A DNA stretch of 64,000 bases from Glycomyces amatae (GTDB taxonomy: Bacteria; Actinomycetota; Actinomycetes; Mycobacteriales; Micromonosporaceae): assembly GCF_020991375.1 (NCBI RefSeq), contig NZ_JAJLQZ010000006.1:124001-188000 (forward strand), read 5' to 3'. The translations under genes were made by a program, and so were the position numbers. Numbering within the stretch: the stretch's first letter is position 1; every line of letters begins with the position of its first letter. Positions 1-8,353 of this stretch are shown here, piece by piece. The notes under the pieces are model-generated. The model searched no databases. It worked only from the letters and a program-made list of their open reading frames with translations, and had not been told where the DNA came from.

Positions 1-1348
1 TGGTGCGGTCGGGGTCGATCAGGACCAGGCGCCCGGCCGTCTCAGCGGGGTCGAGTCGGTCGAGCAGGTCGTTCACCAAGTCGCCCTTCGGGTCGAGGAG
101 GACCACGGCTCGCCGGTCGCGGATGTCGGCTAGCAGCATGTTCAGCAGTAGCGTCGACTTGCCCGAGCCGGTGGAGCCGATGATGTGCGTGTGCTGGCGG
201 CCGTCGGCGGCGGCCAGGCCGATCCGCTGCCCGCCGGAGGCTTGCCCTAGCGTTTTGACTCCGCGTCCGCCGCCCAGCAGGGCGGCGACGGGGGCGACCG
301 GCCTGGCGCCGGCGCGGGCGAGTGCGGGCATGACCTCGTCGGCCGGGACGTGCGCGGCCACGGCGAGCTCGGCGGCACTGACCAGCACCCCGGTCCCGGT
401 CTGCCAGGCGTTGACCGCGGTGGCGATGCGCCCGGCACGTTTGCGTCTCCAAGCGCCGCCGAGGATCGCGGCGGTCCCGGCCGCGAGGTCGCGGGCGCGG
501 GCGATGGCGGCGGCCTTCCCGGCGGCCGTGGCGACGGCGTAGCGGACCTGCATCTGCCACAACGCGCCCGTGGCGAGGCGCTCGACGACGGCCTTGCGGT
601 GTGCGCTGACCCAGACCGGCTCGGCCGGGCGGTGCTGCGCGGGGCGGTGGTGGACCGCGCCGGGGGTGATCAGGTCCAAAAGTTGCCCAATAAGGGACCC
701 ACCGGTCTTCGGCCCGGCAGCGACCTTCGCCGCGTGGCGGACGGCTCGGCTCGAGGCCGGGCGGGCGACGACCTGCACCAGTGCCACATCCGCGGGCCGG
801 GTGCTGACGCCGGCGGCGACGAGGCCGCGCAGGACCTCACCGGCCCCTTCATCGGCGACCAGCGGCAACCCCGCCGCCTTGCGAGCGGGCCAGAACACGC
901 CGCCTTCGACCGCGATCCGATCCCCTTCGGGGAGTGGAGGTTCGGCGTCGGTGACGGTGTAGGCGGCGCCGGGCCAGGCGGCATCGAGGGCGTGGGTGAC
1001 CAGGCTCGTCGCCACGCCCCCGGGCACCCAGACGCGGACGGCGAGGCGCGAGCCGGTGAACTGGTACTCCCAGATGAGCGCGGGCTGGCCCGACCACCAG
1101 CGGCGGAGGCGGCCATGCTTGATCGCCAGGAGATGGTTCCAGGCCCGCACCGCGCTCTTGGGGTCGACGTCGGGCGGGGCCTCGACCATGATGTACCGGC
1201 CGCCGCCACGCCACTCCGTGGCTGAGGCGCGGTGGGCCGCTGCGCGGCTGACGGCGAGTGCGAGGAAGGCCGCGACCGCGAGCACGGCCACCGAAGCAAC
1301 GAGGCCGACCGGGACCTCCAGGTCCGCAAGCAACTCCCCCGGGTTCAC
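1..1348 (-). CDS. TraG/HerA-like type IV coupling ATPase, 3' end outside window
   Basis: The frame stays open from a GTG at 1348 to the left edge, giving 449 codons with no stop. It begins NPGELLADLEVPVGLVAS, with a hydrophobic segment near residues 11-30, so it is probably membrane anchored. A Walker A motif, GSTGSGKS, lies near residues 391-398, followed by VVLDPKGDL, the Walker B-like DPKGD signature of conjugative coupling and HerA-type ATPases. Such proteins deliver the DNA-relaxase complex to the mating channel. The start overlaps the stop of the upstream peptidase gene as GTGA, which fixes the start and implies translational coupling. The C-terminal half of the ATPase is missing only because the window ends. 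Family assignment rests on the motif pair and on the operon. Confidence 0.8.
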   Translation of the reverse strand, partial: MNPGELLADLEVPVGLVASVAVLAVAAFLALAVSRAAAHRASATEWRGGGRYIMVEAPPDVDPKSAVRAWNHLLAIKHGRLRRWWSGQPALIWEYQFTGSRLAVRVWVPGGVATSLVTHALDAAWPGAAYTVTDAEPPLPEGDRIAVEGGVFWPARKAAGLPLVADEGAGEVLRGLVAAGVSTRPADVALVQVVARPASSRAVRHAAKVAAGPKTGGSLIGQLLDLITPGAVHHRPAQHRPAEPVWVSAHRKAVVERLATGALWQMQVRYAVATAAGKAAAIARARDLAAGTAAILGGAWRRKRAGRIATAVNAWQTGTGVLVSAAELAVAAHVPADEVMPALARAGARPVAPVAALLGGGRGVKTLGQASGGQRIGLAAADGRQHTHIIGSTGSGKSTLLLNMLLADIRDRRAVVLLDPKGDLVNDLLDRLDPAETAGRLVLIDPDRT

Positions 1349-2394
1349 AGCTCCACCCCCTTCGCGGCGAACAGCTCCACCGGGCTGAGCGCGGTCGCGA
1401 AGTCGGGGTGGTGCGAGCGGTGGACCTCCAGGTGCAGATGGGGCCCGCTGGAGCGGCCGGAGGAGCCGACGTAGCCCAAGAGATCCCCGGCCCCGACAGC
1501 ATCGCCCACATTGACTTCGGGGCGCTTGCCCATGTGGCAGTAGCGCGTCAGCAGGTTCTCGACGTGGGCGATCTCGACGTACCAACCGCACCCCATGATC
1601 CCCGGGGAGCCGTCGACATCGCACGAGAGCTGACGCCCTGCCGGGGTGCGGGCGTTACACACCACGGTGACGACTTCGCCGCCCGAGGCCGCGAGGATCT
1701 CGGTGCCGCGCGGTGCGCCGAGGTCGACACCGTTGTGGGTGGGCCGTTCGGCCGTGCGCCAACCGGAGTTGATGCCGTATCCGGCGACGGGGTGGATCCA
1801 CTCGCAGGTCGCGAACTCGCTGACCGCCTCGACGGCCTCGCGCGCACCCGCCTCGTCGTCGGCGTACGCGTCCGGGTAGGCCGAGACCTGAACGCGCTGG
1901 GCAGCGACGGTCACCGGCAGGTCCTCCCAGCCCTCGACCTCCACCAGTGCGTCGTAGAACAGGCCAGCGCTGCCGGCGGGGTCCATGAGGACGGCGACCG
2001 GGCCCCAGTGGGGCCGCTGCTGGAAGATGCCGATCGAGTCGTGGTCGAAGCCTTCGCCGTCATGGTCGTAGTCGAACGACTCGGGGACGGCGGGATTGGC
2101 GAGCACCCTGATGGTGCTCTCCTGCATGGCGGTCGCGATCGCCACGACGGCGGCCTGTTCGGGGAGGTCCCGCTCGGCGGCGGTCTGGTAGATGGTGACC
2201 GCATGCTGCGCCTGGGCCGTCTCGAAACGCGACCCGAGCGCGTCGGCGACGGCATCGAGGTCGGCTTCGGCGACGGCGCAGCCGCCGGTGCCGATCGCGA
2301 AGTGTCGCTGCTGTTCGGCGGTGCCGATCACCAGCAGGGCGCACCCGCCCATGACCGCGGTCAGGACGGCGAGGATCACGACGAGTCGTTTCAT
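1345..2394 (-). CDS. Conjugative peptidoglycan hydrolase: lytic-transglycosylase-like plus M23 peptidase
   Basis: The 349-residue protein starts MKRLVVILAVLTAVMGGC, a signal or lipoprotein-like N-terminus; the MGGC box is only a weak lipobox. Residues about 70-180 contain QESTIRVLANPA and DSIGIFQQRPHWG, which resemble lysozyme-like transglycosylase domains of actinobacterial conjugation proteins. The C-terminal third has M23 zinc-ligand motifs HNGVDLG near residue 222 and GPHLHLEVH near residue 320. It probably opens the cell wall locally for the mating channel, the VirB1 role. The start ATG overlaps the VirB4 stop (ATGA) and its stop overlaps the TraG-like start. M23 domain certain; transglycosylase activity inferred. 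Confidence 0.88.
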   Translation of the reverse strand: MKRLVVILAVLTAVMGGCALLVIGTAEQQRHFAIGTGGCAVAEADLDAVADALGSRFETAQAQHAVTIYQTAAERDLPEQAAVVAIATAMQESTIRVLANPAVPESFDYDHDGEGFDHDSIGIFQQRPHWGPVAVLMDPAGSAGLFYDALVEVEGWEDLPVTVAAQRVQVSAYPDAYADDEAGAREAVEAVSEFATCEWIHPVAGYGINSGWRTAERPTHNGVDLGAPRGTEILAASGGEVVTVVCNARTPAGRQLSCDVDGSPGIMGCGWYVEIAHVENLLTRYCHMGKRPEVNVGDAVGAGDLLGYVGSSGRSSGPHLHLEVHRSHHPDFATALSPVELFAAKGVEL

Positions 2395-4130
2395 GGCCGG
2401 CTCCCCGCTGACAGGCCGGTGAGGGCGAGGCGGTGCTCTGCGGGGCTGGCGAGGGCCCGGAAGGCGAGCTGCGCGCCCCCGCCCAGGAGGAGGCCCTCGC
2501 CGAGCCGGGCCGAGCCGATGAACGCCGCTGCGGCGGCGGTGAGCTTGAACGCCTCGGCGATGGCGTCGACCGCCTGCGCGGCCTGGCGCATCAACACCTG
2601 GGTGGCCGCGTTGTGGATGACGGTGCGCCCGAGTTCGGATCCGGTGACGTCCTCGGCGTCCTGGGTGACGACCGCGAGCCCGCAGTTGCGTTTGCGGGCC
2701 GACTTCGCCAAGCGGCTCAGCCACTCGGCGCCCTGACCGGTGCGCAGCATCAGCCACGCCTCGTCCACCACGACCAGGGTGCGGGGCCCACCGGGGCGCA
2801 GGGACCGCCAGATCTGGTCGAGGACCAGGAGCGTCACGACCGGCGCGAGTTCGGGAGCGACCGCGGCCAGGTCCCACACCTCCAGCGGCGACCCCGCCCG
2901 GGTACGGTCATCGGCCCCGGTAGTGCGGGTGTCGAAGATCGTGCCGGGCCCGGTCCACGGGCCGATGCGAGCGGCGAGGTCGGCACCGGCCGCATCGCCG
3001 GCGAGGACGGCGGCGACATCCGCAAGCGCGGGAGCCGGGCGACCCCAGGTGGCCGGGTCGTCGCTGACCCCGGCAGCCTCGTAGCAGGCGGCGACCGCGC
3101 GCTGCAGGACCGCGGCCTCAGCCCCGGACAGGCGCTCGCCGAGGAGGGTTTCGATGACCGTGCCCGCGAAGAGCTTGCGTCGGCCGAACTCGTCGGCCTC
3201 GCCCGCGCTCGGCATGGCGAGCGGATCCAGGCGCGCACCGGGCGCGCCGGGGCGGCGCACCATCCCGCCGACATGGTCGGCGAGGGCCAGGTACTCCGAT
3301 TCGGGATCGATGACGACGACCCTCACACCCTGGTAGAGCTCGCGGAGGATCGAGGTCTTCGTGAAGTAGCTCTTGCCGGCTCCGGAGCGGGCGATGAGCA
3401 CCGAGTTGTGATTGTCCAGCGAGGCCCACCGGTCCCACAGCACCGGCGCCCCCGAGTAGAGGTTGAGCCCGTACAAGACCGCAGTGTCGGGCACGGGCCC
3501 GGCGAGGTCGGGTGAGGCGAACGGGAATGACGCTGCGGCCGTGGCGGTGTCGACCGTACGGCGGGCGGCGACCGGGTCGATCCCAAACGGCGCGGTCGCC
3601 ACCGCGCCCGGCAGCTGCCTGGCGGTGGCGGGGCGGACGTCGATCATCGCCGCCGCCGCCCGCGAGCGCACCCGCGCGCACGCCAGATCCAACTCGCCCG
3701 GGCTCTGAGCGTGGACGGTGACGTAGACGGCCTGGCGGTGGAGTTGAGCGTGCCCGCGGGCGACCTGGGCGGCCAGATCGGCGGCGTCGGCGGCGGCGGC
3801 CTCCACCGCCGGATCCTCCAAGCGACCGCGCACCGACTGGTAGCGGCGCTGGGACTCCAGGCGGGCGCGGCGGCGCTGCAACTGCATCGCCGCCACCGGG
3901 GCCGGGACCCCGTCCAGGTGCAGCGTGACGTCAATGCGGGCACCGGGGGCGGCGAGGTGCCCGGCCCAGCCCCACGGCAGTGTCGCGGGGTAGCCGACCA
4001 CGAGCAGGACCGCGGCCCAGGAGTCGCCCGAGCGGAACCGGCGCAGCTCGAACGTGGCCGTATCGGGCCACAGGTCGGCCTCGAGCGGCGCACCCCGACG
4101 GGCGGCGCGGACGGTGCGGAAGAGCGTCAT
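2391..4130 (-). CDS. VirB4-like conjugation ATPase
   Basis: This 579-residue ATPase starts MTLFRTVRAARRGAP. The open frame extends far upstream, but the ATG at 4130 overlaps the preceding PrgI-gene stop as ATGA and is the coupled start. Walker A is ARSGAGKSYFTK near residues 248-259 and Walker B is LVVVDEAWLML near residue 453. VNIDPESEYLAL-type spacing (VVIDPESEYLALAD follows Walker A) is characteristic of VirB4/TraC ATPases, which energise type IV secretion and pilus assembly at the cytoplasmic membrane. The protein is shorter than Gram-negative VirB4 (about 800 residues); the usual N-terminal VirB4 domain seems to sit in the preceding PrgI gene product. Confidence 0.9.
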   Translation of the reverse strand: MTLFRTVRAARRGAPLEADLWPDTATFELRRFRSGDSWAAVLLVVGYPATLPWGWAGHLAAPGARIDVTLHLDGVPAPVAAMQLQRRRARLESQRRYQSVRGRLEDPAVEAAAADAADLAAQVARGHAQLHRQAVYVTVHAQSPGELDLACARVRSRAAAAMIDVRPATARQLPGAVATAPFGIDPVAARRTVDTATAAASFPFASPDLAGPVPDTAVLYGLNLYSGAPVLWDRWASLDNHNSVLIARSGAGKSYFTKTSILRELYQGVRVVVIDPESEYLALADHVGGMVRRPGAPGARLDPLAMPSAGEADEFGRRKLFAGTVIETLLGERLSGAEAAVLQRAVAACYEAAGVSDDPATWGRPAPALADVAAVLAGDAAGADLAARIGPWTGPGTIFDTRTTGADDRTRAGSPLEVWDLAAVAPELAPVVTLLVLDQIWRSLRPGGPRTLVVVDEAWLMLRTGQGAEWLSRLAKSARKRNCGLAVVTQDAEDVTGSELGRTVIHNAATQVLMRQAAQAVDAIAEAFKLTAAAAAFIGSARLGEGLLLGGGAQLAFRALASPAEHRLALTGLSAGSRP

Positions 4131-5008
4131 TGCGACCAGCTCCCGAACGCCGGGCCCGCGGTCCCGAACGGGTCGAGGGCGAACCGGATCCGCTCTGCGA
4201 GCTGCGCGCGGTCCAGGCGGGTCGCGTCGGTGCCGATCTGGGCGCAGAACGCCTCCACCTGGGCCGCCGCATGCGCCGCCGCCTCGGCATCGGGCCCGGT
4301 GACCACCAAGGTCACCTCGCGGGCGAGCAAGCCCGGTCCGGCGGTGAGGTGTGCCAGCCAGGCCCGGTGCGCCTCGGCCGCCGACCGCAGCGCCCCCTCG
4401 GCGAGATCGCCAGCGCGGGCGTCGAGGCCGGTGAGATAGCCGGTGAGGTCGACCGGGCGGTGGGTCAGGCACACCTGCAGGTGGCCCTCGACGGCGTGGA
4501 GGAGCCGCCCGAACGCCTCGCACAGCGCGGCCTGCTCGGCCGCCGAACACAAGTCGAAGTTGACCGTCCCGCAGGCCAGGGCGACCGCCGCCCCGGCCGG
4601 GCCCAAGTCGATCACCCCGGCGTCGTGGACGCCCTGGACCGGCGGCGGGACCGCGCGCACCCGACTCAGGCGCTTGCGCCCCGTCATGCGGGAAACCGTC
4701 GCGACGACGTCCGGTGCCGGGGCTCCGGCGGCGAGCGGGGCCCGGGGCGAGCGCAGTGCCGCCCACACCAGCCGATCGAGCGTGGTGCCGTCCTTGCGGG
4801 CCAGCGCGAGCGCGAGCGTCGCGGCCGCGATCGGTGCCGAGACCAGGAGCAGCCAGATCGGGTGGACTTGGCCGGCCAGGGACTGCCACAGCCCCCACAA
4901 TCCGAGCGCCGCGGGCGCGACCACGGCGACCTGGCGGGCGGTCAGGCCGAACAGCAGCTTGTCGGGAAGATCAAGGTCGGCCGGGACGTAGACGCCGCGA
5001 TCCATCAC
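4127..5008 (-). CDS. PrgI-type membrane protein with VirB4 N-terminal-like domain
   Basis: The protein has 293 residues from a GTG at 5008, or 292 from the adjacent ATG at 5005. The opening VYVPADLDLPDKLLFGLTA followed by two hydrophobic segments (about residues 27-50 and 53-75) is typical of PrgI-family proteins that accompany VirB4 in Gram-positive conjugation systems. Residues about 110-290 (NFDLCSAAEQAALCEAFGRL, VCLTHRPVDL, TLVVTGPD) look like the N-terminal domain of VirB4/TraC. It probably anchors the VirB4 motor at the membrane. It overlaps the TrbL-like gene upstream and VirB4 downstream by 4 bases each. Confidence 0.78.
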   Translation of the reverse strand: MMDRGVYVPADLDLPDKLLFGLTARQVAVVAPAALGLWGLWQSLAGQVHPIWLLLVSAPIAAATLALALARKDGTTLDRLVWAALRSPRAPLAAGAPAPDVVATVSRMTGRKRLSRVRAVPPPVQGVHDAGVIDLGPAGAAVALACGTVNFDLCSAAEQAALCEAFGRLLHAVEGHLQVCLTHRPVDLTGYLTGLDARAGDLAEGALRSAAEAHRAWLAHLTAGPGLLAREVTLVVTGPDAEAAAHAAAQVEAFCAQIGTDATRLDRAQLAERIRFALDPFGTAGPAFGSWSQ

Positions 5009-6627
5009 CGCTCACCGCCCTCGGGCCGCGGTGCCGCCTTCGGCGGCGGGAACGCATGCTCCTCGCGCGCCGGAGGCACCTCATGTACCGCAGCACCAGT
5101 CCCGCCGGCGGCCATGCGGCGCATCGCCGCCTGCGCCCGGCGGCGCAGCTCGGTCTGCTCCTGGAGCGCCCGGGCCTCGATCTTGTTGGCCTCGGCGACG
5201 GCATCGGCCTCGCGCTCGCGGTTGGCGTCGGTCGCCTCGGCGCGCCGCTCAGCCAGCGGCACGACGTCCGCGGTACGCACGCGCACGGTCGGTGGCTCTT
5301 CGGGCGGCTGGACGCGCAGCAGCGTCCCGTCTCGGACCTCGCTGAGCGGCACCGCCCCGTGCTCGGGTTCGGGGCCGGCGTCGCCCAGCGGCGAGTCCGG
5401 TGCCGGACCCGCCTGCGGGTCGGTCGGCGCCGGACGGTGGCCGCCCTCGGGGTAGCGGACCGGGCGAACCCGGACCGGACCGTCACCGCCCGCAGGAACC
5501 GGCGCGGCATCACGCAGGGGCGAGGGCGGCTCTGCATCACGCGCAGACGCCGCATCGCGTCGGTCGTCCTGGCCGGTGCGGAAATCGGCCCAGGGACCGA
5601 ACCCCTCGGGCTCGGGCGGCAGATCCGGGAACCGATCCGGCGCGGCACCATCGGCCTCGCTGCCTTTCCTGCGACGCTTCCACGGAGGCTCCAACTTGCG
5701 GCCCCACGCCTTATCCGAAATGGCGATCTTGCGGTCACGACCACCGCTGGCGGCTTTCGACAAGAAGGCGGCGGCGAGCAGGCGGGAACCGGGGACCGAG
5801 AGGGGCCTGCCGCGTGCGATCTTGAAGACTTCGAGGTGCAGTCGCCACATCATCCAGACCAGGACGATCGCGTAGACGCCGTCCATCGGGACGATGTCAT
5901 TGATCATGCCGAAGTACAGCGACCCGGTCATCTGCACATAGATCCAGATGAGGATGGCCTGCCCGATCGAGGACGCCAGACAAGCGCCTAGCATTCGCCA
6001 CCAATAGACCGCGAATCGCTCGGTCACCGGCAAGGCATGGCACGCCAGTGCCGCCGGGGACAACGCGATGACGAAGAACCACGCGATGTTGCGAAGAATC
6101 GCGGTCACGAGCAGCAGGGCGACCGCGACGATGCACACGAGCTTGTACACGGTGGCGAGGAGGTAATCGGCGGCCGTCATTTCCTCGGACCAACCGAGCA
6201 TACCGAACTCGTCTTCGAATGCTGCGGTCTCGGTTCCCGACTCGGGTACGAAACCGTACGGTGTGTCGAGGAACGCGCTGACGATCTGCCAGTTGAGTTG
6301 GAACGCCTGATAGCAGATTGTTACCGCCAGGCCCGAGAGCAGGAAACCGACGATGAGGCGCGGCGCGATCTCACGAATGGAATAGCGGGTCTGCAGCGAC
6401 TCCTGCGACATGACGACAAAGCCGCCGATGGCGATCAGCAGGGCATAGGAGGCCGCGACGACGACTTGGAACTGGGGGACGAACGGGATCGCGGCGTAGT
6501 AGATCTCGTCGGAAAGTGCGACCCAAGCCCACTCGCGGAGCAGGGCGAGGACCCAGGAGAGAATATCGGCGATCGCGCGGTATATCAACTCGCACAGGTC
6601 GGTGAAAAGATCCGAGAGTATATCCAT
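5005..6627 (-). CDS. TrbL/VirB6-like polytopic conjugation channel protein
   Basis: This 540-residue protein starts MDILSDLFTDLCELIYRAI at 6627. The first 260 residues hold about six hydrophobic segments, for example VVVAASYALLIAIGGFVV and LVCIVAVALLLVTAILRN, the hallmark of TrbL/VirB6 channel subunits. After residue 270 comes a long charged, proline-rich cytoplasmic tail, ending in a probable coiled coil rich in E, R and A (ERRAEATDANREREADA onward). The ATG shares one base with the pilin stop (TAATG). It likely forms the inner-membrane pore with the PrgI and VirB4 proteins. The long tail is not part of the core family and may bind DNA or the ATPase; that is inference. Confidence 0.85.
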   Translation of the reverse strand: MDILSDLFTDLCELIYRAIADILSWVLALLREWAWVALSDEIYYAAIPFVPQFQVVVAASYALLIAIGGFVVMSQESLQTRYSIREIAPRLIVGFLLSGLAVTICYQAFQLNWQIVSAFLDTPYGFVPESGTETAAFEDEFGMLGWSEEMTAADYLLATVYKLVCIVAVALLLVTAILRNIAWFFVIALSPAALACHALPVTERFAVYWWRMLGACLASSIGQAILIWIYVQMTGSLYFGMINDIVPMDGVYAIVLVWMMWRLHLEVFKIARGRPLSVPGSRLLAAAFLSKAASGGRDRKIAISDKAWGRKLEPPWKRRRKGSEADGAAPDRFPDLPPEPEGFGPWADFRTGQDDRRDAASARDAEPPSPLRDAAPVPAGGDGPVRVRPVRYPEGGHRPAPTDPQAGPAPDSPLGDAGPEPEHGAVPLSEVRDGTLLRVQPPEEPPTVRVRTADVVPLAERRAEATDANREREADAVAEANKIEARALQEQTELRRRAQAAMRRMAAGGTGAAVHEVPPAREEHAFPPPKAAPRPEGGER

Positions 6628-6980
6628 TACTCGGACCCCAGGATCGCTTTGAGGATCTCCACCAGCGGGACCGCCAACACGACGATGGCGAACCCGATCG
6701 CCGCCCCGCGCAGCAGCGTCTTCGCCTTCTCCGTCTCGCCCGGATCGGAGGCGAGCAAATACCGGAGCCCGGCGATGGTGAGCATGACCGCGACGACCGT
6801 CCCGGCGATGCCGACGATCCACAGCCGGAGGTTGTCCAGGACCCGGATGATGTCCTCGGTGTCCGCCCAGGCCGCGCTCGGCGTCGCGAACACCAGCACC
6901 GCAATGCCCGTGCCCGCGGCCGCGATCGGCGGCAGCCAGCGGGCCAGCCGTGCCCGAGGCGATTGGTGAGCCGTTCCCAC
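6627..6980 (-). CDS. VirB2/TrbC-like pilin-type subunit
   Basis: The 117-residue protein has a basic N-terminus, a hydrophobic core and a good signal peptidase site (ATPSAAWA before DTEDII). The mature part has two hydrophobic helices, IVGIAGTVVAVMLTIAGLRYLL and AAIGFAIVVLAVPLVEIL, separated by a short charged loop containing SDPGETEKAK. This two-helix hairpin is the form of TrbC/VirB2 pilins. The start is a GTG at 6980. It heads the minus-strand secretion operon, so its promoter should lie in the 480 bases upstream. Confidence 0.8.
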   Translation of the reverse strand: MGTAHQSPRARLARWLPPIAAAGTGIAVLVFATPSAAWADTEDIIRVLDNLRLWIVGIAGTVVAVMLTIAGLRYLLASDPGETEKAKTLLRGAAIGFAIVVLAVPLVEILKAILGSE

Positions 6981-7460
6981 GTCCGCACCCCCGTGGCGGA
7001 TCGATGCGTGGGGTCGACCCGGGGGTCAGACCGGGTCGACCGGGCTCCGCTGCGACGGGGGTCGGTGCTCGGTGAGACACCACCTCCCTCACGGTCGGAT
7101 GCGAACAGGACTGCCTGGACCGCATCCCTCGTCGACGGGAACCCGAGCCAGCACTCCGTACGGCTGGCTCGGAAAGGGGAAGACCTGCGATAGGGGCCAG
7201 CGCGCGAGGGTGGGCGCCCACCCCGAACCCACCCCGCATCGGGCACGCCGACGGCTGACGATCAGGTGGAGTCGGGTGGTCGCATCAGCCCTTCAGGAGG
7301 TGCGTTCGGGTGGCGCCCACTCTTGTGACCGGGGATAAGAGGCGGGGTGGGTGGGGTGCCGGTGTGGGGTGGGCGCGGCGCTGGACACACCCTCGGGTGG
7401 GCGCTCTAGCTGGACAAACAGCGGACAACACCGTCCGGTCCAGCACCAAGGAGCACCATC
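6981..7460. promoter_or_regulatory. Divergent intergenic region of the conjugation operon
   Basis: About 480 bases with no credible gene lie between the minus-strand secretion operon and the plus-strand gene at 7461. The stretch contains five copies of the octamer GTGGGCGC on both strands (listed separately) and AAGGAG at about 7449-7454 as the ribosome site of the next gene. It must contain the operon promoter, and is a candidate for an operator, an origin of transfer or replication iterons. I could not choose clear -10 or -35 elements. Confidence 0.6.
7209..7404. repeat. Cluster of five GTGGGCGC octamers
   Basis: Copies are at 7210-7217 (+), 7214-7221 (-), 7313-7320 (-), 7369-7376 (+) and 7397-7404 (+). 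The first two overlap to give the 16-base perfect palindrome GGGTGGGCGCCCACCC at 7208-7223. The arrangement suggests a regulator or replication/transfer protein binding array. Confidence 0.6.
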
Positions 7461-8204
7461 ATGCAACCCGCCGCCACACCGCTGCAGCGCATCGCCGCCG
7501 CCTTCGACCACCACGCCCACGACCCGCACCTGACCGTCCCCGGCGCCGACCTCAAAGGCCTCCCCGGCCGCGACGTCGGCCTCAGCGAACTCAAGGGCAT
7601 CCTCACCGGCGAGACCCGGACGCGCGAGGTGGACGACCACACCAGCGACACCGTCTGGGCCTACCTCGTCGACCGGGCCCGCACCGAACCGCTCTGGGTC
7701 ACCATCAGCGCCGGACTCGCCCTTCCCGGGCTGCGCAACGCCGCCCGACGCGTCTCCTGGATCGCACCGCCCTGGGCCGAACACGCCGACATCGAAGCGA
7801 GCTGCCTCGAAGGGTTCACCAAGGGCCTCGCCCGAGCCGACACCCGCCGACCGCACCTCGCCAGGCGGCTGTGCCAGCAGGGGTACATCGCCGCCCGCCA
7901 CTACGCCCGCGAACTCAACCGGTACGCCCAAAGTCTGGCCTCGGTCGCCTTCGAATCCCACCCGCCCACGGCCCCCGCCGGCCACATGGACTTCGTCCTC
8001 GCCGACGCCGTCCGCCAGGAGGTCATCACGGTTGAGGAAGCCGACCTCATCGGCACTACCCGCATTGACGGCCAACGCCTCACCGCATACGCCACTGCCC
8101 ACAGCCTTACCCGACCGGCCGCTGACCACCGACGCCGCACCGCCGAACGACGCCTCACCACCTGGTTGACCGACGCGAACGGCCGCACGGGACAAAGCCG
8201 GTGA
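7461..8204 (+). CDS. Hypothetical protein of the conjugative element, possible HTH at C-terminus
   Basis: The gene encodes 247 residues from an ATG preceded by AAGGAG at good spacing. I do not recognise a family with confidence. The protein is soluble, rich in Ala and Arg, and has no signal peptide. Residues about 100-150 (ADIEASCLEGFTKGLARAD and YIAARHYARELNRYAQSL) are helical. The last 60 residues (TVEEADLIGTTRIDGQRLTA then RRRTAERRLTTWL) resemble the final helix-turn-helix region of sigma-like or transcription-regulating proteins, but weakly. It is transcribed away from the secretion operon across the repeat cluster, so a regulator of transfer is possible. Start of the plus-strand half of the element. 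Confidence 0.6.
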   Translation: MQPAATPLQRIAAAFDHHAHDPHLTVPGADLKGLPGRDVGLSELKGILTGETRTREVDDHTSDTVWAYLVDRARTEPLWVTISAGLALPGLRNAARRVSWIAPPWAEHADIEASCLEGFTKGLARADTRRPHLARRLCQQGYIAARHYARELNRYAQSLASVAFESHPPTAPAGHMDFVLADAVRQEVITVEEADLIGTTRIDGQRLTAYATAHSLTRPAADHRRRTAERRLTTWLTDANGRTGQSR

Positions 8205-8353
8205 TCGGACCAAGTGCGCGAAGTAGGTCCGTGCGCCGTTTTCAACGGTGTCAGGGGGGCGCTATATCGTTGATCGGTCGCCCTACTTGAGCAAGCAGCA
8301 GGGTGGCTTCGGCTTCCAAACAACCTTCACTTACGAGCGAGGACATCCGACTG
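8205..8353. other. Short intergenic region before hsdM
   Basis: It separates the hypothetical gene from the restriction-modification operon. Base composition falls here relative to the left side. A GTG at 8303 is in frame with hsdM and could be an alternative start. Confidence 0.4.

Noticed and set aside
7293..8213. Long minus-strand open frame opposite the 7461 gene
   Set aside because: Gly/Val/Glu-rich shadow of the plus-strand gene, which has a proper ribosome site and plausible protein sequence.
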